14,776 nt of DNA, from NCBI GenBank assembly GCA_016213455.1, contig JACRAG010000292.1, positions 1 to 14,776 of the forward strand. Direction: 5' to 3'. Shown in pieces: positions 7,096 through 13,709 of the stretch (the stretch's first letter is position 1; every line of letters starts with the position of its first letter). Made by a program: the position numbers and the translations under genes. The notes under the pieces were generated by a model. It worked only from the letters and a program-made list of their open reading frames with translations, did not search any database and had not been told where the DNA came from. Source of the DNA: Anaerolineae bacterium (GTDB lineage: Bacteria > Chloroflexota > Anaerolineae > Anaerolineales > Anaerolineaceae).

Positions 7096-8183
7096 ACATC
7101 GTCTACGTTTGCTCCCCCCAGGAAGCGGACCGCGAGAGCGTGCGCCTGCGCTGCCACAACCTGGCAGGCGCGCTGCTGGCATCCGGCTGGCATCAAGCCA
7201 GCGTGGTTGACCTGCCTGCCTTCCTGGAGATGGAACCTGGCGTGGTTGCCCTGGTGCACCAGGCCGATGTCCTGGTCATTCACCGGTATGCGTTTGGTCC
7301 CATGCTGCAAACCGTGCAATACTGGAAAGCCCACGGCAAACGCATCATCGTGGACATCGATTTGCACGAACGCGACCTGCTTGCGCGGGCCAACCTCCTG
7401 GAGGCTCGGGCCGAAACCCTGCCATTGGCGCGCAAAACCGGCCCGCTTCCGGCTGCCCATGCCCTGCGCTCTGAAGAACTGCGCTTCACCCTGCGCCTGG
7501 CCAACCTGGTCACAGTTTGCTCCCCCCGTCTGGCTGACGATTGGTCCGCCTACGCGCCCACAGTTCACCTGCCCGATTATCTTAACCTGGACCGCTATCT
7601 GGCGGTTCGCCAGCAACACCCCGGCGAAATATGGATTGGGTTGATGATGGCAGGCGATGGGCGCACCGAACTGTTCCCCGGACTGGTGGACACCCTGTTG
7701 GAGGTTGCCCGTCTGCGTCCCCAGGTGCGCGTGCACATTTACGGCAGCCCGCTTCCCGGCTCCGGGTTGAACGGGCTTTCCGCCGACCAGGTGGTGCTCT
7801 ATAACAACCTGAGCGTGGAAGAATGGCCGCGCCTGCTCGGCAACCTGAATATCGGCCTGGCACCGCTTTCTTCAGAAGAGGGCATGCGCGCCGGGCGCGC
7901 CCGCGTGCTGGAATATATGGCCAGCAAAGTGCCCTGGATTGCCAGCAACGCCCAGCCCTTTCGCGAATTTGAGCGGTACGGCATCCTCGCCTCCAATGAC
8001 CCGGATACCTGGATGCGCGCCCTGCTGCAGCTGGTGGATCACAATGACCAGTATCGCGCCGAAGCCGGTGGAGAAGCCTTTTTGTATGCGCTCGGACAGG
8101 ATGTGAGAGAAAACCTTGATCGCATCCTGTCAATTTACGCCCGATCTCTGACAGACCCGACCTATTTTCATCAGGTGATGTGA
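7092..8183 (+). CDS. Second GT-B glycosyltransferase (GT4-like)
   Basis: This protein has 363 residues when started at the ATG at 7092, which overlaps the previous stop by four bases (ATGA). The frame is open further upstream, but that would lie wholly within the preceding gene. The N-terminal Rossmann half begins MNIVYVCSP, shows RIIVDIDLHERD at 84-95 and LVTVCSPRLADD at 139-150. The second half contains HIYGSPLP (215-222), LSVEEWPRLLGNLNIGLAPL (240-259), and EGMRAGRARVLEYMASKVPWIAS (263-285). That last segment matches the conserved donor-binding glycine/glutamate region of GT4 enzymes. Motif order and wording closely follow the C-terminal part of the preceding TPR protein, so the two are probably divergent paralogues. 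There is no signal peptide or membrane helix; it should act in the cytoplasm or at the inner membrane face. Substrates are unknown. Its stop overlaps the start of the FGE-fold gene, completing a three-gene coupled operon. Confidence 0.83.
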   Translation: MNIVYVCSPQEADRESVRLRCHNLAGALLASGWHQASVVDLPAFLEMEPGVVALVHQADVLVIHRYAFGPMLQTVQYWKAHGKRIIVDIDLHERDLLARANLLEARAETLPLARKTGPLPAAHALRSEELRFTLRLANLVTVCSPRLADDWSAYAPTVHLPDYLNLDRYLAVRQQHPGEIWIGLMMAGDGRTELFPGLVDTLLEVARLRPQVRVHIYGSPLPGSGLNGLSADQVVLYNNLSVEEWPRLLGNLNIGLAPLSSEEGMRAGRARVLEYMASKVPWIASNAQPFREFERYGILASNDPDTWMRALLQLVDHNDQYRAEAGGEAFLYALGQDVRENLDRILSIYARSLTDPTYFHQVM

Positions 8184-9004
8184 TGCCAAAAAATATGCTG
8201 AACAAAGAAGTGCTGGCTGGACAGCTCGATCCGACAACCTCTCGGATCAAGCTTCCCGTGATGATTACCATCCACCCGTGCGAGTTCCTGATGGGCACCA
8301 GCGACGACGACATCATGCGCCTGCAGCTCAAGGAGCGCGACTGGGCTTATGATTGGTCGGACAATGACCTGTTCGACACCGAACGCCCGCAACACATGGT
8401 GCATCTCCCGGCGTATGAAATCGCCAAAAACCCGGTGACCAACGCGGAGTTTCACTATTTCATCTGGGATACCGGCTATCGTCTGCCCAAAGGCTGGGTG
8501 GGGTTCAGTTATCCGGATGAGACCGGACCGCATCCGGTGACGGGCATCAATAAAATCGATGCAGAAGCTTACATCAGCTGGTTGAATAAACGCACCGGGC
8601 TGGTTTTCCGTCTGCCCAATGAAGCCGAATGGGAGTACGCCGCGCGCACTGAAGATGGGCGCATCTACCCGTGGGGCAACACGTTTGACCCATGGCGCTG
8701 CAACACGCAAGAGAGTCACAAGAAGGGCACAACGCCGGTCGGAAACTATTCCCCCGGCGGCGACAGCATTTTGGGCGCAGTGGATATGGTCGGCAACGTG
8801 TGGGAATGGACCAGCTCCATCATGATGCCCTACCCCTTCGACCCCAATGACGGACGGCAGGAACAACGCCTGGACGCAAAATATGTCATTCGCGGCGGTG
8901 CATGGTATTACTCGCGCAAACTGGCGCGCTGCGCAGCCCGCGAAGGCATGCTGCCCAACCACATGTCACCGTCCATCGGCTTTCGCCTGGCGCGCACCCC
9001 CTGA
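8183..9004 (+). CDS. FGE-sulfatase (SUMF1/EgtB/PvdO) fold protein
   Basis: This 273-residue protein of the formylglycine-generating-enzyme fold shows all family landmarks: FLMGTS (35-40), TERPQHMVHLPAYEIAKNPV (66-85), RLPNEAEWEYAAR (143-155), YPWG (162-165), VGNVWEW (203-209), IRGGAWYY (236-243) and GFRLA (266-270). The true sulfatase-activating enzymes need two active-site cysteines just after the RGGS/A motif. Here only Cys250 is near, and the first position is occupied by Tyr. It therefore probably does not make formylglycine. Relatives include EgtB-like sulfoxide synthases, PvdO-like enzymes and non-enzymatic C-type-lectin-fold binders. No signal peptide is present. The ATG at 8183 overlaps the previous TGA by one base (TGATG), with AGGTG at 8173-8177 as ribosome binding site; GTG at 8180 is an alternative start. 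As third gene of the glycosyltransferase operon it may modify or bind the same acceptor. Confidence 0.88.
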   Translation: MPKNMLNKEVLAGQLDPTTSRIKLPVMITIHPCEFLMGTSDDDIMRLQLKERDWAYDWSDNDLFDTERPQHMVHLPAYEIAKNPVTNAEFHYFIWDTGYRLPKGWVGFSYPDETGPHPVTGINKIDAEAYISWLNKRTGLVFRLPNEAEWEYAARTEDGRIYPWGNTFDPWRCNTQESHKKGTTPVGNYSPGGDSILGAVDMVGNVWEWTSSIMMPYPFDPNDGRQEQRLDAKYVIRGGAWYYSRKLARCAAREGMLPNHMSPSIGFRLARTP

Positions 9005-9022
9005 TCCGGCCTTCTCAGCGTC

Positions 9023-9112
9023 TGCGAGGCGGCTTTGCGCCGAAGCAATCGCGTAAAGTCCTAAAATTTTAAAGCGAGATTGCCGAGATGCCTTCGGTAT
9101 CTCGCAATGACA
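9023..9112. repeat. Pair of facing REP-like palindromic repeats
   Basis: Unit B (9074-9112) folds into a strong hairpin: CGAGATGCC, loop TTC, GGTATCTCG (9084-9104), extended by ATTG/CAAT with one bulged base. It ends in GCAATGACA. Unit A (9023-9052) contains GCGAGG...CGAAGCAATCGC, a degenerate copy in the opposite orientation: its complement starts GCGATTGC and carries CTCGCA, as unit B does. Between them lies a short AT-rich spacer. The sequence type GAGATTGC...CTCGCAATGAC is familiar to me as a dispersed intergenic palindrome in Chloroflexota and some other phyla. It follows the FGE gene by about 20 bp and could also help end that transcript, although no T-run follows. Confidence 0.7.
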
Positions 9113-9419
9113 CTTTCTGAAGGTGATTTTGCGCTTATCCCGGTTAAAATTCAATTGTCCAATAGTTAGTGCTATCGCCCTGATCAAGCCCCTTGTTTGT
9201 GCTTGATTTCACAAAGATTGCATTATAGAATACTAACAACGGTCTGGCGATCCCGTCATACTGGTCTATCAAAAAGCACTTACCGGCAGCCTTTCTACTG
9301 ACATGGTTATATGCAGGAATAATCGATACCCTGGTAACGAGTAGGGGCTGTTCTTCGTTTGCCAGACGGCCCGGACTCTGCATCTATTGGTTTCACGGTG
9401 AAAATTCAGGAGGGGAAAA
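9113..9419. other. Intergenic region and long leader before the TolB-like gene
   Basis: No gene is visible here; short open frames cross the repeat or lack ribosome binding sites. The stretch is clearly AT-richer than its surroundings up to about 9310. It holds the candidate promoter at 9203-9231 and a distant inverted repeat, GTCTGGC (9242-9248) with GCCAGAC (9361-9367), that could close a leader structure. The end carries AGGAGGGG (9408-9415), a strong ribosome binding site 4 bases before the GTG start at 9420. I recognise no known riboswitch. Confidence 0.5.
9203..9231 (+). promoter_or_regulatory. Candidate sigma70-type promoter for the TolB-like gene
   Basis: TTGATT (9203-9208), a 17-base spacer and TAGAAT (9226-9231) match the housekeeping consensus at 4/6 and 5/6 positions. 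Transcription would begin near 9238 and leave a leader of about 180 bases before the GTG at 9420. Confidence 0.4.
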
Positions 9420-10745
9420 GTGAAACGCGTGAAATCCATCTTTGGCTTCGTTGGACAAATGGTCCTGCTGGTCGCCCTGGCGCTGGTGGTGATCTTGGTG
9501 ATCCTTCGTCTACAGCCACCACAACCCCTGGATGGGCAGCCGGCTGCTTCCCCGGTTGACTCGCCCACGCTCGAATCCGGCTATCCGCCGCCCGAAGACC
9601 GGCCCGTTGAACCAACCCAGGCGCCAAGTGAGACGCCGGCGGCCGCGGATATCTTCCCGACAATCACAGGCGCGCCTATCACGCCGTTCCCTACCCTGAC
9701 GCTTGAACCCGGGCCAAGCCCCACACCCATCCCCATCCTGGAACCTGCCCAAGATGCCGCCGGGACGATTTTCTTTATCGCCGGTGAAGGCAAAGAAGCA
9801 TCGCCCGCCTTCCATGCCTTAACGATGGATGCCACCGGGAAGGCGCTGGGGCAAAATGCTAAGCTATCAGAGGACACAGTTCTGAAAGACGGCTTCGTTT
9901 TTCCATCCCCCAATGGTAATCGCCTGGCGAATGCAGCGCCTTGGGGAGTGTTGGATATTTTTGATTTGAATGAAAACAAGCTGGTATATTCCGGGAGCAT
10001 AGGTTCAGGAGGATATTTGCTCAACTGGTTTCCTGACAATCGCCGAATTTTATTTCAAGATGATTATGGTCCTTTAGTTTTGCTCGATCCATTTACAAAG
10101 GCTTATACTCTTCTTGCCGTACCCGGATACGGTCACGTTACGGCTGCAGCGGCCTCACCGGATGGACGGCACGTGGTTTATGCATACAGCACGGACATCG
10201 TTTATCCGCGAGGCTTATGGATTGTCAACACGAACGGCCAGGATGCCCACCTGCTGGTCAAAGATACCGAACCAAATAACATCGCCTGGTCGCCGGACGG
10301 GAAAAGAATCGCCTTATATAATGGCGGGGCTTTGTCGATCGTCGAAGCGGATGGATCCAACCTGCGCCAGATTGAGCCGGTTCTTATCCTGCCCCAATGT
10401 TATTTCCTCCCCCCGGTGTGGTCGCCCGACAGCCGTACAGTGGCGGTCGTGGCTGCCACGACGACCTCGCCGTTCTGCCCGGGTTGGACGGACAGTGTAT
10501 TTGATGGGACCCACATCTTTGTTGTCGATGCGGAAAGCGGAAAGGCCCAGCCACTCCTGCCAGATGGCAGCATGGGCAGCATCGACCCAACCTGGTCGCC
10601 GGACGGCTCGCAACTCGCTTTCGTATCCAACCGCAGCGGCGCGCCGGCAATCTGGGCTGTCAACGCCGACGGATCAGGCTTGCGTCAAATTACCTCGGAT
10701 AGCGCCATGCTGCGATTTCCTGTTTGGACTAGATCATCGAAATAA
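9420..10745 (+). CDS. Membrane-anchored TolB-like (PD40/WD40-like) beta-propeller protein
   Basis: This 441-residue protein has a single N-terminal hydrophobic helix (about 9-31, GQMVLLVALALVVILVI) after a basic start MKRVK, so it is a signal anchor with the rest outside the membrane. Residues 32-115 form a low-complexity linker rich in Pro, Thr, Ser and Glu (for example PSPTPIPILEP). Residues 115-441 form a TolB-type beta-propeller with several PD40 repeats: AASPDGRHVVYA, AWSPDGKRIALYN, VWSPDSRTVAVVA and TWSPDGSQLAFVSNRSG, each followed by blades such as IWAVNADGSGLRQIT. Such propellers usually bind proteins or ligands; no enzyme activity is implied. The GTG start is chosen because AGGAGGGG lies just upstream and the transmembrane helix follows at once. 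The gene stands alone on the plus strand, convergent with the histidine kinase gene that ends 70 bp downstream. A patch at about 9960-10080 is AT-richer than the rest of the gene. Confidence 0.87.
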   Translation: MKRVKSIFGFVGQMVLLVALALVVILVILRLQPPQPLDGQPAASPVDSPTLESGYPPPEDRPVEPTQAPSETPAAADIFPTITGAPITPFPTLTLEPGPSPTPIPILEPAQDAAGTIFFIAGEGKEASPAFHALTMDATGKALGQNAKLSEDTVLKDGFVFPSPNGNRLANAAPWGVLDIFDLNENKLVYSGSIGSGGYLLNWFPDNRRILFQDDYGPLVLLDPFTKAYTLLAVPGYGHVTAAAASPDGRHVVYAYSTDIVYPRGLWIVNTNGQDAHLLVKDTEPNNIAWSPDGKRIALYNGGALSIVEADGSNLRQIEPVLILPQCYFLPPVWSPDSRTVAVVAATTTSPFCPGWTDSVFDGTHIFVVDAESGKAQPLLPDGSMGSIDPTWSPDGSQLAFVSNRSGAPAIWAVNADGSGLRQITSDSAMLRFPVWTRSSK

Positions 10746-10795
10746 GCATTACAAGAAGGATGGGGGTAACTGTCTACAAGATGTTCTTCGCGATT

Positions 10796-10811
10796 TATCT
10801 GGTTGCAGATA
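10796..10811. terminator. Weak hairpin between convergent genes
   Basis: TATCTG, loop GTTG, CAGATA forms a 6-bp stem in the 70-bp gap between the TolB-like gene and the convergent kinase gene. Its position suits a bidirectional terminator, but the stem is short and no T-run follows on either strand. Confidence 0.2.
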
Positions 10812-10815
10812 GATC

Positions 10816-12909
10816 TCAGGTCCGGCGCGCCATGTCGGGCAGGGTGATGGTGAAGGTCGTGCCCTTCTCCGGTTTGCTTTCGACATAGATGTTGCCTTTG
10901 TGCTCTTTGATCACCCGCAGGCACACCGAAAGACCCAGCCCGGTACCCTTGCCAACCGACTTGGTGGTATAGAAGGGCTCAAAAATGCGCGATAGCTGCA
11001 TCTCCGGAATGCCCTTGCCGTTGTCAGAAATAACCACCCGGAATTCACCGTTGCGGTAGCGCGTCGAAATCCCGATTCGCCCGTCCGCACGGTCGATGGC
11101 GTCGATGCCGTTAACGATGATGTTGATCCACACCCCCTGCAGGTGATTCTTGCTGGCCAAAATTTCCGGCAGGTCGTTCTGCAGGTCCAGGTTGACCTCG
11201 ATCGAACGCTGCACAATTTCGTGGTTGACCAGCGACAAAGCCCCCAGCAGGGTTTCGTTCAGGTTCAGCAGCTCGAACTCATATTTCTTCTCTTTGCGCG
11301 AGATGCTGAGCAGGTTGCTCACCACCTGCGATGCGCGCAGCCCGGCCGACTCAATCAAGGTGACCGCTTCAATGGCGTCTTCCTGGTCTTTGGGCAGCTC
11401 GCGCTTGAGGATCTGGCTGTTGGCGATGATCGCCGCCAGGGGGTTGTTGATCTCGTGCGCCACCCCGGCTGCCAGTTGACCCACCGCAGCCAGCTTTTCA
11501 GATTGGATCAGGTTGGCTTCCAGGTTGCGCCGTTCGGTCACATCCTGTTCAAAAATGATCACCTGGTGGGGCAGATTGGTTTTTTCCTGGATCGGGAAGG
11601 TGGTGATCTCCCATTCGATGAAGCGATCCTGATCGATCCAGTCGCGCGAGAAGCGCGTGGTGATGACCCCCGAACTGAAGGTCTCATACACCCGGCATGC
11701 CGGGCAGGGATCGCTGCGGTGGTAGAGCTGCTCGTAACACTTGCGCCCCACCTGTTCGCTGGGGTGCTTGTCGATGCGGTTGCTGCGCTTGATGTTGACC
11801 GAAATGAGCGTGAACGCGCGGTCCACGATATATACCGAGGAGGGGATGCTGTCGAACAGGGTGCGCAGCGTGTTGCGCGAGTTGATGATCTCCCATCGAC
11901 TGGCTTCCAGGTCAGCCACTGCCACCCGCAAGCTGAACAGGTTGCGCTGCGACTGCACGGACCGGGTTAAGAGAACGGAGAGCAGGTCGAGCAGACCTTT
12001 GCGAATGTGGTCGTTCGTATCCAGCAGCGGGTTCAGCAGCACCACTGCGCCAATCGTGCAGCCACCGCTGCTCAGGTTGGAACAAATCACGTTCTCAACC
12101 TGCACCCCCACAACCGTGGTGAGCAGCATGGGCAGGTTGGTGTCACTGCACAGGTTCTCGCTATAACAATTGCCTTCCTCATTTGCCGTGAAGTAAAGCA
12201 GGTTCTGGATATTCACGCTGGTGCGGTCCACCCAGTCATTGCGATATCCCAGCTGTTTTTTCACCGCCAGGTGCGGATTCTTTTCATCCAACAGCACCAG
12301 AACCACATCTTCGGCTTCAAACAGCACCTGCAGGCTCATCAGGTAAGCCCGCTCCGTCAGGTTGGGGTCCTGGTCGTCCGTATTGGCATTTGAGAACATT
12401 TGCAGCGCCAGCAATTCGCGGCTCGAGCTGACCGGGTCAACATTGCCGCGCCGCATGACAATCATGCGCGAGAGGGTGCGGACATACAATTCCCAACGTG
12501 GAAGCTCTTCCGGCGTGATCGGCTTACCCCATAAATACAGTCCACCCACATATTCATCTTGAAATGAAGCGGGGATATACCCGCTCAGACCCAGATCATT
12601 CCCGCGCAGATCGGTGCCGGGATGCTCCATCAATTGATGGACCAGATCCGCCATTCTGCTGGAAGGATCTTCAACTTGTCTGCGGAGTGAAGGGGGCAGG
12701 TTGTGGTAAACCCAGAAAAACGGCAAGCCGCGACTGTTGATGCGCACCTGCAGCGCGGCGCAGTCGCAGTTGAGTTCCTTTAACATGATTTCCAGGGCAA
12801 CAGACAGGCTGGCATAGACATCATCAGAACCAGCCAACAGGTCGTTGATCTGCTCAACGACCTTAAAATCATTCATCTTAATAGTCTCGCCTGGAATGAC
12901 GTCGCTCAT
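10816..12909 (-). CDS. Soluble hybrid-sensor histidine kinase (GAF-like, PAS, HisKA, HATPase)
   Basis: This 697-residue kinase has no transmembrane segment. Residues 15-155 and 165-325 look like two GAF-type sensor domains, the first containing CDC at 48-50. A helix (325-350) leads to a PAS domain (350-460) with a Cys cluster at C391, C402 and C405 (CPAC). The HisKA domain carries the H-box AGVAHEINNPLAAI with phosphoacceptor His485. The catalytic domain is complete: N-box WINIIVNGIDAI (Asn600), G1 DNGKGIP (629-635), F-box FEPFYTTK (643-650), G2 GKGTGLGLS (653-661). It should autophosphorylate and pass phosphate to the OmpR-type regulator encoded just upstream. Its ATG overlaps the TAA of that gene by one base (TAATG). 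No good ribosome binding site precedes this ATG, so translation by coupling is likely; ATG at Met12 is an alternative. The signal is unknown; GAF and PAS domains suggest a small intracellular ligand, redox state or gas. Confidence 0.92.
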   Translation of the reverse strand: MSDVIPGETIKMNDFKVVEQINDLLAGSDDVYASLSVALEIMLKELNCDCAALQVRINSRGLPFFWVYHNLPPSLRRQVEDPSSRMADLVHQLMEHPGTDLRGNDLGLSGYIPASFQDEYVGGLYLWGKPITPEELPRWELYVRTLSRMIVMRRGNVDPVSSSRELLALQMFSNANTDDQDPNLTERAYLMSLQVLFEAEDVVLVLLDEKNPHLAVKKQLGYRNDWVDRTSVNIQNLLYFTANEEGNCYSENLCSDTNLPMLLTTVVGVQVENVICSNLSSGGCTIGAVVLLNPLLDTNDHIRKGLLDLLSVLLTRSVQSQRNLFSLRVAVADLEASRWEIINSRNTLRTLFDSIPSSVYIVDRAFTLISVNIKRSNRIDKHPSEQVGRKCYEQLYHRSDPCPACRVYETFSSGVITTRFSRDWIDQDRFIEWEITTFPIQEKTNLPHQVIIFEQDVTERRNLEANLIQSEKLAAVGQLAAGVAHEINNPLAAIIANSQILKRELPKDQEDAIEAVTLIESAGLRASQVVSNLLSISRKEKKYEFELLNLNETLLGALSLVNHEIVQRSIEVNLDLQNDLPEILASKNHLQGVWINIIVNGIDAIDRADGRIGISTRYRNGEFRVVISDNGKGIPEMQLSRIFEPFYTTKSVGKGTGLGLSVCLRVIKEHKGNIYVESKPEKGTTFTITLPDMARRT

Positions 12910-13709
12910 TAATGGGAACCAGTAGCATCCTCATCAGGAAGTTGAATGGTGTAGCCATATCCCGACACCGTGCGAATGAAGATCGGGTTGCGCGGATCGG
13001 ACTCGATCCGTTCGCGCAGATTCTTGATATGCACGCGCACCAGATCCGGGCGTCCGGCGTCGGAGGGGTAGTCCCACACCTCGTCCAGCAACCGGGTGGG
13101 TGAGAAAATTTCACCGGGATGGGTCATCAGGTGATACAGCAGGTCATACTGCACCGGCGTCAGGCGGAATTTGCCCATATTGGGGCTGGAAAACTCGTAG
13201 GTCCGGGTGTTGAGGGAATAACCCCCAATGTTGATCACCCGGTTCTCCGGTTTGGGGATGGGGATAGTCTTCATTTCCGCGGCAGCCGAGGGGCGCGCCT
13301 CCACCACATCCGTTGCCTTGTCTTTGGCCATTTGCCGCGTGCGGCGCAAAATAGCGCGAATGCGCAGCAGCAGTTCATCCACATTAAATGGCTTGCTCAG
13401 GTAATCGTCTGCGCCGGCTGAAAGCCCGGTGATCTTGTCCTCATCCTTGGATTTTGCGGTGAGAAAGAGGATCGGCACTTCCTGCAGCACGGCATCGGCG
13501 CGCATTTCGCGGCAAACCGCATACCCATCCATGCCAGGCATAATCACGTCCAAAATGACAATGTCGGGCGGTTCACGCCGCGCCGCTTGCAACCCCTCAA
13601 CCCCGCTGTTCTTAACCCGCACGTGATATTCACCACCGCGCAAACAACGCTCGATGGTTTTTGCAACAATCTCATCATCTTCTATGATCAAGACGTTGGC
13701 TGGATTCAC
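12909..13709 (-). CDS. OmpR/PhoB-family response regulator
   Basis: This 266-residue regulator has a receiver domain (1-122) with the acidic pocket Asp11/Asp12, phospho-acceptor Asp54 (VILDVIMPGMDG), Thr84 (LFLTAK) and Lys106 (SKPF). A variable linker follows (about 125-160; it includes EARPSAAAEM). The C-terminal winged-helix DNA-binding domain (about 162-257) has FRLTPVQYDLLYHLMTHPGE, then VRVHIKNLRERIE and TVSGYGYTI, all typical of OmpR/PhoB proteins. The start is GTG at 13709, which overlaps the TGA of the upstream kinase by four bases (GTGA), with GGGGGTGA as ribosome binding site. It lies between two kinase genes and likely receives phosphate from the intact downstream one. DNA targets are unknown. 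The 35-40-residue linker is longer than in PhoB itself. Confidence 0.94.
   Translation of the reverse strand: MNPANVLIIEDDEIVAKTIERCLRGGEYHVRVKNSGVEGLQAARREPPDIVILDVIMPGMDGYAVCREMRADAVLQEVPILFLTAKSKDEDKITGLSAGADDYLSKPFNVDELLLRIRAILRRTRQMAKDKATDVVEARPSAAAEMKTIPIPKPENRVINIGGYSLNTRTYEFSSPNMGKFRLTPVQYDLLYHLMTHPGEIFSPTRLLDEVWDYPSDAGRPDLVRVHIKNLRERIESDPRNPIFIRTVSGYGYTIQLPDEDATGSH

Noticed and set aside
6738..7736. 332-residue minus-strand open frame
   Set aside because: It is antisense to the two glycosyltransferase genes and is dominated by Gln, Gly and Ala without any motif.
8880..9004. Variable region of a diversity-generating retroelement
   Set aside because: The FGE fold and C-terminal location fit, but no template repeat or reverse transcriptase is present in the window; kept only as a hypothesis to test.
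8966..9187. Short minus-strand open frame across the repeat
   Set aside because: Its sequence (CHCEIPKASRQSRFKI) is the translation of the REP-like palindrome, a common spurious call.
11143..11970. 275-residue plus-strand open frame
   Set aside because: It is the antisense shadow of the complete histidine kinase, whose H, N, G and F boxes are all in order on the other strand.
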